Positions 1 through 8,116 of a DNA stretch of 64,000 nucleotides are shown here, one piece after another. Positions within the stretch are counted from its first letter, which is position 1. Every line of letters starts with the position of its first letter. The position numbers and the translations under genes were made by a program. Below the pieces are notes generated by a model. The model saw only the letters and a program-made list of their open reading frames with translations, was not told the origin of the DNA and ran no database searches. Source of the stretch: OMII01 sp947467385 (GTDB taxonomy: Bacteria; Bdellovibrionota_C; UBA2361; OMII01); NCBI GenBank assembly GCA_044360075.1, contig JBIKLA010000001.1, positions 62,001 through 126,000 on the forward strand. Direction: 5' to 3'.

Positions 1-549
1 TCGTGGAAGCCGGAGCGGATGCCGGACTACGTGCTGTGCATCTCCACTAACACGCCTACTGAGCTTGTTTCTTACGCCGGGTATTCCCTGGCGACGGCTC
101 TCTTCGGAGACGCGGCTTCGGCTGTTGTCATTTCAGCGAAGGTTCCGGGCAAACTTCGCCTTAAAAGCTCGTTCCTTTCCCGAGATCAGAGCGTGCGCGC
201 CCCCATATCCCTGGTGAGGACCGCATCGATCGATTTCGACAGGCTCATGCCGGAGGGCCTCCTGCGCGACAGGATCAGCGCTGGTATCCTGCACCTGGGG
301 GCTGTCAAAAGCAGCTACCTTATTGGCCCGCAGCTCTTTGCGGGGGACACCGCGTGCATCGCGTCCGCCCTCGATCTTCCATCCGATCGGGTTGTGAGCG
401 TCACGGCTGAGAAAGGGTACTCACTCGGCGCAAGTTCAGGCTGCAGCCTGGCATCGCTATGGCCGGCCCTGCAGAAAGGTGATCAGGTCGCCTGCCTGCA
501 TGAAGGGGACGGCATCTCCGGTGGTGTTTTGCTGGAGGCGGCGGCTTAG
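1..549 (+). CDS. 3-oxoacyl-ACP synthase III-like protein, 5'-truncated, probably non-catalytic partner
   Basis: The reading frame is open from base 1, so the N-terminal half, including the position of the active-site Cys, lies outside the window. The visible part aligns by eye with the next gene: PDYVLCIST against PEFVLCIST, FGDAASAVV against WGDGAAAWV, and a C-terminal Gly-rich segment. Where FabH-family enzymes have the catalytic His in HQAN, this protein reads GPQL, and the Asn of the later GN motif reads GY. Both decarboxylation residues therefore appear lost. It ends 8 bp before the next KAS III gene, so the two are probably co-translated. Pairs of one active and one degenerate KAS III subunit are known, for example PqsC with PqsB. 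An analogous heterodimer is an inference. The family call is fairly safe; the substrate is unknown. Confidence 0.72.
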   Translation, partial: SWKPERMPDYVLCISTNTPTELVSYAGYSLATALFGDAASAVVISAKVPGKLRLKSSFLSRDQSVRAPISLVRTASIDFDRLMPEGLLRDRISAGILHLGAVKSSYLIGPQLFAGDTACIASALDLPSDRVVSVTAEKGYSLGASSGCSLASLWPALQKGDQVACLHEGDGISGGVLLEAAA

Positions 550-557
550 GGGGTATC

Positions 558-1541
558 ATGCTAGACATTCTCGGCATGGGCACATGCCATCCAACAACGT
601 CCATCGACAACCACTTCCTCGAGGCCCTCGACATTGGGACGAGTGCGCAGTGGATTGAGGAGAAGATCGGCATCCTTGAGCGCGTCACGACGCTTACGCC
701 AGAGTACATAAAGACCACCCGCAACCAAGATCCCCGAATGGCTCTTGAGGTTGCAACTATGTCCGCCACTGACATGGGTGTCGGGGCCGCACAGAAGGCG
801 CTCAAGCAGGCAGGCATATCGGCCAAGGATGTCGGGATGATCATCGTGAACTGCTGCGCGCCGCGCCAGACGATGTCGGGCGAGGCTGTCCGCATCGCAG
901 AGCGCCTTGATTCAAACGCCGTGGCATACGACGTGTACACTGCCTGCCCAGCATTCGCGCTCCACGTCGACTTCCTGCGCAACTTTGCAGAGGGCAAGTT
1001 TCCGGAGTTTGTTTTGTGCATCTCCACTGCTGCGATGACGCAGCACGTGAACTATACCGACCGCTCTGACGGGGCAATTTGGGGCGACGGCGCTGCTGCA
1101 TGGGTCATGTCGACCCGCCACAAGGGCAAGCTCGAGGTTATTGACTCAACGTTTACTGCAGACCCCACCCGCTGCGAGGCGGTAGTCGTCGAGAGTTTTG
1201 GCTTCTTTAGGCAGGATGGCCGCGCCGTTCGGGACTTTTCGGTTCGGCAGACGGTGAGGCTGATCAAGGCGATTGAGCAGTCACACCCGATCGACTGGAG
1301 CCGAGATGTCTTCATCGGCCATCAAGCTAACAGGACGATGCTTGAGCAGATCGTCAACAACCGCGAAATATCGCCGGCCAATCACTGGCACAACGTTACG
1401 CATCTTGGAAATCAGGCCGGGGCGGGCGCACCGGCTGTTCTTTCGATGCACTGGGACAAGATAGTTCAGGGGCAGCACATCGTCGTTGCAGTTGTTGGCG
1501 CCGGGCTCTCGTGGGGCTCAATGGTGCTGCACGCGAGATAG
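558..1541 (+). CDS. 3-oxoacyl-ACP synthase III family protein (FabH/OleA/PqsC-like), catalytically intact
   Basis: This 327-residue thiolase-fold condensing enzyme has the complete KAS III triad: Cys130 in YTACPAF, His255 in GHQAN and Asn285 in HLGNQAG. The C-terminal VVGAGLSWGSMVL matches the usual family ending. Such enzymes condense an acyl thioester with malonyl-ACP or another acyl donor. The protein carries WGDGAAAW where FabH has a GDGA motif. Its N-terminal sequence (MLDILGMGTCHP) and its pairing with a degenerate homologue point away from housekeeping fabH and towards a specialised condensing enzyme. Start ATG 558 follows the upstream stop by 8 bp and a GGGG stretch. The next gene is on the opposite strand and converges 11 bp away. 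Family confidence is high; pathway unknown. Confidence 0.85.
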   Translation: MLDILGMGTCHPTTSIDNHFLEALDIGTSAQWIEEKIGILERVTTLTPEYIKTTRNQDPRMALEVATMSATDMGVGAAQKALKQAGISAKDVGMIIVNCCAPRQTMSGEAVRIAERLDSNAVAYDVYTACPAFALHVDFLRNFAEGKFPEFVLCISTAAMTQHVNYTDRSDGAIWGDGAAAWVMSTRHKGKLEVIDSTFTADPTRCEAVVVESFGFFRQDGRAVRDFSVRQTVRLIKAIEQSHPIDWSRDVFIGHQANRTMLEQIVNNREISPANHWHNVTHLGNQAGAGAPAVLSMHWDKIVQGQHIVVAVVGAGLSWGSMVLHAR

Positions 1542-1552
1542 GCCTGCGCAGC

Positions 1553-2941
1553 TCACGCCACTTCCGACGTCGCTCCGGCGGCTTCCGAGCGTTCCTCCCG
1601 CATTGAGAAAAACATGGAGCCGACCAGCATCCACACGAGGATAAGTACCTCGCTGTCTCCGATGTTGTATTCCACAAGCCCAGCAGTTTGCCACGATACG
1701 ATCGCGCACCCCATGCCAACAGCGAGGATATTCCTGCGATCGACAAAGCAAGATCGCAAGAGGGTGACGATGAACCAAGCGAAGAATGCCGCGCCAAGCC
1801 AGCCTGTTTCTGCAACGATGTTAAGCACGTTACTGTGAAAATGTTTCAGCTCTGGCGGAATCTCTGGAGCAAGTGTCCGGACGATGCCGCTGTTGTGGTA
1901 CCCGATACCGAGCGGGTACTCGGATGCGAGATCGAGCGCGATGCGCCACATGGTGCTCCGGCCGCCTGAGATGGTGAAGTGCTCATACGATGCCAGGAGT
2001 CGATCGCGGATGGGCTCAAGCGAGATCGCAGCGATGCAGCTAGCCGCCACAAGCCCTGCCAGGACGCGCTTTGCGTAGACCGCGAAGAAGAGGGCACAGC
2101 CAACAAGAACGCCGAGCCAAGGGCCGCGCTTGAGGTTCACAAGAAGTGCACACACCAGCAGCGGAATCTGCACCGAAGCGAGGAGGCACACGCGCTGCTC
2201 CGCACCAGAGGCACGTAGTGAGCGCCGAACGGATGCAAGAAAGCAGGCCAGCAGTGCTGCACACATGGCAACGGCCGTATTTGGGGGCAGTGCCGCGTGC
2301 GCGCGAAAGCTGGTTGCGAGGAGCAGGAGAAGAAGCGCGCCCCCCAGTGCAAGGCTCCTGCGGGTTGCCGGCATGCGCCCCTCCCGAGCGGCGAAGTGCC
2401 ACATGAGGCTTATTGCCAGGACGGCTGAGACAGCAAGCTGCCCGGACTCGGTGACCTTGCCCTGGAACATATTGGGGAAGGTGCCCGGAAACGCAGCGTC
2501 GAGAAACGAGTGCGCAGAGGCGATCGTCTGTCCGGCCAACAAGGCAGCGGCAGTTTGGGTTAGAGGGGCGTAGCGCAGGAAGACCGGGATCGTTCCGGCA
2601 AAAAAGAAGAGCGATATCAGGGCCGACAGACCATGCCTGAAATCAACGCCAACGAGCGATGAGATGGCACACATGAGGAAGAACAGGAGAAGTGGAACGA
2701 GCGTTCGGCGCTCAGCGATAGAGAAGGATCGCTGCTGGGCGTTTGTGAAGAATGAGACCCACCACAAGATGATAAGGGGCGCCAAGGTGGCGTAGGCAAG
2801 AGACAGCTTGAGAGGGATGAGGAATGCCGCCAGGGGGCAGCCGATCGAGAATATGGTCGAGGCGGGACGAGCCAGGGCGCTATACGAGCCTGGCGCTTCA
2901 TGGCGGCTGTGCCTGATTTGTGATGTCGAATCGCCAGTCAT
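1553..2941 (-). CDS. O-antigen ligase-like (Wzy/WaaL family) polytopic membrane protein
   Basis: This 462-residue protein is almost entirely hydrophobic, with roughly ten to twelve membrane segments. It has one long extracytoplasmic loop between about residues 315 and 385. Features of the Wzy_C/O-antigen ligase family are visible: KRGPWLG near residue 271, the SGGRSTMWRIA segment near 335, and a conserved-type HFHSNVLNIVAETGWLG around 377. Members transfer or polymerise undecaprenyl-linked glycans at the periplasmic face of the inner membrane. WaaL ligase, Wzy polymerase or a protein glycosyltransferase (PglL type) cannot be told apart from sequence alone. No other LPS genes adjoin it, although a glycosyltransferase lies at 62412-63683. 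It may share a transcript with the gene at 3052-4149 on the same strand, but two strong inverted repeats lie between them. Confidence 0.75.
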   Translation of the reverse strand: MTGDSTSQIRHSRHEAPGSYSALARPASTIFSIGCPLAAFLIPLKLSLAYATLAPLIILWWVSFFTNAQQRSFSIAERRTLVPLLLFFLMCAISSLVGVDFRHGLSALISLFFFAGTIPVFLRYAPLTQTAAALLAGQTIASAHSFLDAAFPGTFPNMFQGKVTESGQLAVSAVLAISLMWHFAAREGRMPATRRSLALGGALLLLLLATSFRAHAALPPNTAVAMCAALLACFLASVRRSLRASGAEQRVCLLASVQIPLLVCALLVNLKRGPWLGVLVGCALFFAVYAKRVLAGLVAASCIAAISLEPIRDRLLASYEHFTISGGRSTMWRIALDLASEYPLGIGYHNSGIVRTLAPEIPPELKHFHSNVLNIVAETGWLGAAFFAWFIVTLLRSCFVDRRNILAVGMGCAIVSWQTAGLVEYNIGDSEVLILVWMLVGSMFFSMREERSEAAGATSEVA

Positions 2942-2972
2942 AGAGACCGATGCACAATACTACCGAAGACAC

Positions 2973-3020
2973 GAGAGCCGAGCCGCGCAGCCTAGAGCGG
3001 CTAGCACAGGCTCGGCTCTC
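2973..3020. repeat. 12-bp perfect inverted repeat between the two minus-strand genes
   Basis: GAGAGCCGAGCC at 2973-2984 is exactly complementary to GGCTCGGCTCTC at 3009-3020. The 24-nt loop itself contains two CTAG tetramers that can pair. On the plus strand the right arm runs into TTTT; on the minus strand no T-run follows. A shorter perfect hairpin, CGCTGGG/CCCAGCG with a GCG loop, sits at 3032-3048, just after the stop of the minus-strand gene at 3052. Together they could slow or process transcription between the two genes. An intrinsic terminator is not well supported in either direction. Confidence 0.6.
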
Positions 3021-3051
3021 TTTTCACGCGGCGCTGGGGCGCCCAGCGAGA

Positions 3052-4149
3052 TCACGAATCGAGGTCCGGTGCCTCGTCCTCTTGCTGGTTGAACTCATCC
3101 TTGATCTTGGTCGCGAACTCAACCGCAATGACGGACTTGTTGCGGACAATGATCTCCTCGGCATATGACTGGAGGCCATCCTCAAGGTTGACGTGGTCCA
3201 TGGCGTTTTTGAGGAGTTCCCTGTCTGCCTCTGGATTCTGCGAGTTTTCAAGCTCCGCAAAGACTATTCGAAGACCAGGCATGCCAGCGTTGAGGGCCGA
3301 CTTTACCCACAGGTGAGAGTAGTCGTTGCGGTCGTGGATCTGCTCCTGCACAAGGGGCAGAGCGTCCTCCTCGGGGATCAGCTCGGCAGGCCCAATTCCA
3401 GAGGAGTAGTAGCCGTCGGGATCTCCACGCTCTTTGACGTGCTTGCTCAGGAGCTCAACCGACTGGGGCGTCCCTTGGTTTGTGACCGCCGCCACTGACG
3501 CCTCGCGGAGCGTGTCGTTTGGGGTGGTCATCTGATCGCCGAGGAACTTCACGATATCCTCGTTTCCGAGAGAGAGCTCAAGCGCCTCAGCATACAGATC
3601 TGCCTCTTCATTAGAGCGGGCCGTCTTGATTGATTCGCTGAGAGTCTGGATGTTTTCCAGGCGGCCGCTGATGGCGAGGATCTCGGAAAGGTATGCGCGC
3701 TGTTCCTGAGGGGTGTTCGGGTTGGTGGCCTTCTCACGGGCACCCTCGTAAAACTGCGGACACCACGAGCACTCAGGGCCAGGCAGCGTGAACTGCTCTA
3801 GGATTGCGTCGTTGTAGTCCTTGCTACCTGTAAGAACGGCCTGCATGGCCTCATCCGCAGATGCGTAAGCCTCACCTGCGGGCTTGACCTGATCCGCCTC
3901 CTCCGCGTCGATGACAATCGGCTCTTGCTCAGACGATCCGGGCTCATCCCCAGCGCCGTTGAGGGCTGGGGGGTTAAGCGCTGAGGGATTGCTTTCAGAG
4001 GGTGCTGAGCTTGAGAGCTTATTGGTCGCGCTGTTTGTTGACGAGGATGTGCTTTGAGGGGGAACAGGAGCCTCAATTTTTCTCGTGCGTAGCGAGAAAA
4101 ATCCAACGATAACGCCTGCAACCACCAAAAACGTAATAAATTTCTTCAT
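3052..4149 (-). CDS. membrane-anchored protein with Pro/Ser-rich linker and HEAT-like helical repeats, function unknown
   Basis: I do not recognise a characterised family. The protein starts MKKFITFLVVAGVIVGFF, a single N-terminal membrane segment with a positive flank, then has a low-complexity Ser/Asn/Pro/Glu linker to about residue 95. The rest is a soluble, acidic, alpha-helical domain reminiscent of HEAT or adaptor repeats. A CSWC motif near residue 130 could be a disulfide or metal site. The topology implies a periplasmic body anchored in the inner membrane. In-frame starts exist at 4203 (GTG), 4158 (ATG) and 4149 (ATG). I chose 4149 because a 9-codon ORF with a strong AAAGGGG ribosome site ends in an ATGA overlap with it. 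The 110-bp gap to the ligase-like gene allows but does not prove an operon. Confidence 0.6.
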   Translation of the reverse strand: MKKFITFLVVAGVIVGFFSLRTRKIEAPVPPQSTSSSTNSATNKLSSSAPSESNPSALNPPALNGAGDEPGSSEQEPIVIDAEEADQVKPAGEAYASADEAMQAVLTGSKDYNDAILEQFTLPGPECSWCPQFYEGAREKATNPNTPQEQRAYLSEILAISGRLENIQTLSESIKTARSNEEADLYAEALELSLGNEDIVKFLGDQMTTPNDTLREASVAAVTNQGTPQSVELLSKHVKERGDPDGYYSSGIGPAELIPEEDALPLVQEQIHDRNDYSHLWVKSALNAGMPGLRIVFAELENSQNPEADRELLKNAMDHVNLEDGLQSYAEEIIVRNKSVIAVEFATKIKDEFNQQEDEAPDLDS

Positions 4150-4175
4150 TTTGTGCATGTCCGAGAAGGAAACAT
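4146..4175 (-). other. candidate 9-codon leader ORF coupled to the downstream start
   Basis: On the minus strand AAAGGGG (4186-4180) sits 4 nt before an ATG at 4175. That ATG opens a nine-codon frame (MFPSRTCTK) whose TGA overlaps the ATG at 4149 of the following gene as ATGA. This is the only good ribosome-binding site near the gene start. It could be translational coupling from a leader peptide. It could also mark the true start if a single-base indel separates the two frames. Confidence 0.35.
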
Positions 4176-4621
4176 TAAGCCCCTTTGACGCCGATGGCGC
4201 CACGCTTATTTAGTGCTTAAACCTCCACAGTTATAGAGGAAGTCTAGGGGTAAGGGAAAGGGAGTTCTTAGCCTGGCATAATGCCCTAGGGCATTGGGAT
4301 GAATGATCTTTTTCGCTTTCCAAGGCTGCTACCTGAGACTGCTTGGGTGTGTCGATGCATGCAGTGTGGGGAGGAGAGCGGCGGGAAGGCTGTATGAACA
4401 AGCGCTCGGCTTGCCGCTTGTGCATTAAAGGTGGCGATAAACGGGTACATGGTTTCGGCTCGGGTATAAAGCTGATATAGCTGTAGTTACAGGTGGTTGC
4501 GAGGCGATAAAAGATCCCGAGGGCGGCTCTCTATGGAGCCTCGACCCGCCCGCCGCTACCCGTCGCCGCCACCCACGAGGGGGTTGGGGGCCTTACCTAT
4601 ATTTTAAAAAGAAGCGCCTGC
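4176..4621. other. divergent intergenic region and metH leader with several inverted repeats
   Basis: No credible gene lies in this 446-bp stretch between a minus-strand gene and metH. It holds a perfect 16-bp palindrome at 4280-4295, a 7-bp hairpin ACAAGCG/CGCTTGT at 4398-4421, and a GC-rich stem at 4521-4551. That stem pairs GGCTC with GAGCC over a TCTATG loop, and GGGC with GCCC outside it. The G-rich run at 4576-4590 and the weak AAGAAG sequence before ATG 4622 suggest that metH translation depends on leader structure. I could not match it to the cobalamin, SAM or SAH riboswitch consensus patterns I know. Confidence 0.4.
4280..4295. promoter_or_regulatory. perfect 16-bp palindrome, candidate operator
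   Basis: AATGCCCTAGGGCATT equals its own reverse complement. It lies in the divergent region between the minus-strand gene starting near 4149 and metH starting at 4622. Its length and symmetry are typical of a homodimeric repressor site. The regulator is unknown. Confidence 0.4.
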
Positions 4622-7600
4622 ATGCTGCCAAACGATCGATTCCTGCGACGCCTAAGAGAGAAGATCATAATCGCCGATGGTGCAATGGGCACCATGATCC
4701 AGCTGGCGAACCCTACGCCGGATGATTACGGCGGGCTCGACGGCTGCAACGAATACCTCATATGCACCCGCCCGAACCTCATCAAGGAGATTCACGGCAA
4801 GTATCTTGAGGCCGGCGCGGATCTGATAGAGACCAACACCTTCGGGTCGTCTGCCCTGGTGCTCGGCGAGTACGATATCGCCGATCGCGCCCACGAGGTC
4901 TCAAAGCTCAATGCCGAAGTGGCGCGGGCGGTTGCGAATGATTTTTCCTCGTCAGCGTGGCCTAGATTCGTGGCGGGCTCGGTAGGTCCAGGCACAAAGC
5001 TTCCGACTTTGGGGCACATTTCGTACGACGACATGTTCAAGTCGTATATGCCGCAGATGATAGGATTGCTCGAAGGCGGGGTAGATCTGCTCCAGATCGA
5101 AACCTGCCAGGATATGCTGCAGGTCAAGTGCTCAGTTGCTGCGGCGATCGAGGCGATGAGGCGCTGCAAGCGGCGCGTGCCGATATGCGTCACCGTGACG
5201 ATTGAGACGACTGGCACAATGCTCGTCGGAACTGAAGTTGCGGCGGCGCTAGTCGTGCTTGATAGCTTGCCGGTCGACATGATTGGGTTTAACTGCGCGA
5301 CAGGCCCCGACATGATGCAGGAGAACGTGCGATACCTGTGCTCGTCCGGGCGATATCCAGTTGCGGTCTTGCCGAATGCGGGCCTTCCGCGAAATGACGG
5401 CGGTCGGGCCGTCTATGACCTCTCTGCCGAAATGCTCGCTGATTACCACGAGGTGTTCGTCAAGGACTTTGGGGCAGCCATGGTGGGAGGCTGTTGCGGA
5501 ACGACGCCGACCCATATCAAGGAGCTCTTCAACCGTGTGGGGAGCCTTGCGCCGAAGCCGGCACAGGGAAAACTTGAGCCTCATGTGGCGTCCAACTACG
5601 CCGCTGTTGCGCTCGATCAGCCGGGCAGCTCGCCGCTCATCATCGGCGAGCGCTGCAACGCCAACGGCTCAAAGCTCTTCCGTGAGCACCTGCTGACCGA
5701 GAATTGGGAAGCGATCGTGGAGATGGGCCGCAAGGAGGTCGAGGAAGGGGCGCACGTTCTCGACGTGTGCACGGCTTACGTCGGGCGCAATGAGGTAAAG
5801 GACATGACGGAAGTCGTGTCGCGCTTTGTTGGCCAGGTGACGGCCCCGCTCATGATCGACTCAACGCAGCTTGACGTGCTTGAGGCAGCGCTTAAGCTGA
5901 TTGGCGGGCGCGCCATCATCAACTCTATTAACCTCGAGGATGGCGAGGGAAAATTCGACGCCATTTGCGAGCTGGCGAAGCGCTTTGGCTCTGCCCTGAT
6001 TGCTCTCACGATCGACGAAGAGGGCATGGCCAAGACTGCCGACAAGAAGCTTGAGGTCGCCGAGCGCATCTATGACCTGTGCACGAAGCGCCATGGGATT
6101 CCGGGCGATGCGCTCATCTTTGATCCCCTCACTTTTACAATAGGCTCCGGCGATGAGGATAGCCGCAAGGCGGGTATCGAAACCCTCAACGGAATCAGGC
6201 TTATCAAAGAGCGCTTTCCAGATGTCCGAACAGTACTTGGGCTCTCTAATATATCCTTTGGCCTGAAGCCGTATCCGAGGCAGCTACTCAACTCGGTTTT
6301 CCTGGCCGAGGCGATCAAGAGTGGTCTCGATTCGGCGATTGTGCACCAGGGCAAGATACTGCCAACGCACAAAATCGAGCCTGATATACTTCAAATAACG
6401 CTCGACTTGATCTATGACCGCCGCTCGGAGGGCTACGACCCGCTCTTCGCGTTCATAGAGAAGCTTCAGGGTGCGGTTGTAGAGAAAACTGAAGAGTCCT
6501 CGCTCACGGGGCCGATCGAGGATGTGCTCAAGAAAACGATTATCGACGGGCGCAAGCAGGGGATCGAGGCGCTTCTCGACAAGGGCATGGAGACGTACGC
6601 GCCGCTTGAAATCATCAACAACATCCTGCTCGAAGGGATGAAAGTTGTGGGAGAGCTCTTTGGCCGGGGCGAGATGCAACTTCCGTTCGTTCTTCAGTCC
6701 GCAGAGACAATGAAGAAGGCCGTGGCTCACCTTGAGAAGTTTATGGACAAGGTGGATGGGGCTCAGAAGGGGTGCATGGTGATCGCCACGGTGAAGGGCG
6801 ACGTGCACGACATCGGCAAGAACCTTGTCGACATCATCCTGACAAACAACGGGTACAAGGTCGTCAACTTAGGGATAAAGCAGCCGCTTGAGAACATCCT
6901 TGCGGCGGCGGCGGAGCATAAGCCGACCGCGATTGGGATGTCGGGTCTGCTCGTTAAGTCGACGCTCGTCATGAAGGAAAACCTAGAGGAGATGAGCCGG
7001 CGTGGAATCTCAACTCCGGTTGTATGCGGAGGGGCGGCGCTCAATCGGGCGTATGTTGAGGTGGATCTCAGCGCAGCGTACACGACCGGAAAGGTATTCT
7101 ACGGCGCGGACGCGTTCACCGGACTTAAGATCATGGATGAGCTCACCGGACGCGTTGAGGATAAGGTCCTGACCTCTGATTCGGGCGGCGCCAAGGAGCG
7201 AAAAGGGGAGATGCGCGTTGAGCGCGAGGCTCGTGTTGCGGCGAAGGCCGACGAGTACTTCGACACGAAGGTGCCGCCAGTTGAGTCGGTGCCAAAGCCT
7301 CCGTTCTGGGGGGTGCGTTACGTCCAGCAGCCGCAGCTTAACTTGAGGGAGCTCTTCAGCTTCATCAACAAGAAGGCGCTCTATGCCAACCAGTGGCAGT
7401 ACCGGCGCGGAAGCCGGTCGACGAAGGAGTATAAGGACTTTATCCACAGCCACGTCGATCCGCTGTTTTACCAGTGGTGCGAGCGGGCCATTGAGCGCAA
7501 CTGGATCCAGCCGAAGGTTGCGTACGGGTACTTCCCGTGCAACAGCGACAGGAATGACCTTGTCATTTACAAGCCCGACGACCATGCCAAGGAGCACTGC

Positions 7601-8089
7601 CGAATCAAGTTCCCGCGCCAGATAGCCGACGCTCGGCGCTGCATCGCTGACTATTTCCTGCCGATCTCATCGGGTCGCAAGGACGTGGTCGGATTCCACG
7701 TTGTTACCTCCGGGGCGCTTGCGTCGGAGAAATGCGCCGAGTTGTTCAAGGCGGATCAGTACACCGACTACCTTCATTTCTATGGACTCTCTGTCGAAAC
7801 GGCAGAGGCGCTCGCCGAGTTCTGGCATCGGCGCATCCGGCACGAGCTCGGGATTGCTGGGGAGGATGGAGCAACGATCGAGTCGCTCTTCCGGCAGACC
7901 TACCACGGCGAGCGATATAGCTTTGGCTACCCAGCCTGCCCAAACCTTGAGGACCAGAAGTATATTTTTGAGCTGCTTGACCCTGCCAAGATAGGTGTGT
8001 CGCTGAGCTCTGAGTGGCAGCTCGTGCCGGAGCAGTCCACCTCAGCCATCATCGTGCACCACCCAGAGTCGTGCTACTTCTCGATCTGA
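4622..8089 (+). CDS. metH: cobalamin-dependent methionine synthase
   Basis: MetH transfers the methyl group of methyl-tetrahydrofolate through cobalamin to homocysteine, in the cytoplasm. All four modules are present in order. The homocysteine-binding barrel covers residues 1-310, with zinc ligands Cys225 and Cys291-Cys292 in GGCCGTTPTH. The pterin-binding barrel (from IIGERCNANGSKLF, about 340-600) follows. Next is the B12 cap and Rossmann domain, with DVHDIGKN and cobalt ligand His729. Last comes the AdoMet reactivation domain, about 905-1155, with YGYFPCNSDRNDL and YSFGYPACPNLEDQ. At 1155 residues it is slightly shorter than the E. coli enzyme (1227). The start ATG 4622 is preceded only by a weak AAGAAG. 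It is followed convergently by the M42 peptidase gene 27 bp away. No met regulon gene adjoins it. Confidence 0.97.
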   Translation: MLPNDRFLRRLREKIIIADGAMGTMIQLANPTPDDYGGLDGCNEYLICTRPNLIKEIHGKYLEAGADLIETNTFGSSALVLGEYDIADRAHEVSKLNAEVARAVANDFSSSAWPRFVAGSVGPGTKLPTLGHISYDDMFKSYMPQMIGLLEGGVDLLQIETCQDMLQVKCSVAAAIEAMRRCKRRVPICVTVTIETTGTMLVGTEVAAALVVLDSLPVDMIGFNCATGPDMMQENVRYLCSSGRYPVAVLPNAGLPRNDGGRAVYDLSAEMLADYHEVFVKDFGAAMVGGCCGTTPTHIKELFNRVGSLAPKPAQGKLEPHVASNYAAVALDQPGSSPLIIGERCNANGSKLFREHLLTENWEAIVEMGRKEVEEGAHVLDVCTAYVGRNEVKDMTEVVSRFVGQVTAPLMIDSTQLDVLEAALKLIGGRAIINSINLEDGEGKFDAICELAKRFGSALIALTIDEEGMAKTADKKLEVAERIYDLCTKRHGIPGDALIFDPLTFTIGSGDEDSRKAGIETLNGIRLIKERFPDVRTVLGLSNISFGLKPYPRQLLNSVFLAEAIKSGLDSAIVHQGKILPTHKIEPDILQITLDLIYDRRSEGYDPLFAFIEKLQGAVVEKTEESSLTGPIEDVLKKTIIDGRKQGIEALLDKGMETYAPLEIINNILLEGMKVVGELFGRGEMQLPFVLQSAETMKKAVAHLEKFMDKVDGAQKGCMVIATVKGDVHDIGKNLVDIILTNNGYKVVNLGIKQPLENILAAAAEHKPTAIGMSGLLVKSTLVMKENLEEMSRRGISTPVVCGGAALNRAYVEVDLSAAYTTGKVFYGADAFTGLKIMDELTGRVEDKVLTSDSGGAKERKGEMRVEREARVAAKADEYFDTKVPPVESVPKPPFWGVRYVQQPQLNLRELFSFINKKALYANQWQYRRGSRSTKEYKDFIHSHVDPLFYQWCERAIERNWIQPKVAYGYFPCNSDRNDLVIYKPDDHAKEHCRIKFPRQIADARRCIADYFLPISSGRKDVVGFHVVTSGALASEKCAELFKADQYTDYLHFYGLSVETAEALAEFWHRRIRHELGIAGEDGATIESLFRQTYHGERYSFGYPACPNLEDQKYIFELLDPAKIGVSLSSEWQLVPEQSTSAIIVHHPESCYFSI

Positions 8090-8116
8090 GCTCGTCCTAC
8101 TGCGCCGTGCACGCCG

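Noticed and set aside
4430..4621. A cobalamin or SAH riboswitch upstream of metH
   Set aside because: I looked for the B12 box (GCCACTG-type) and the SAH core pattern and did not find them, so only a generic structured leader is claimed.
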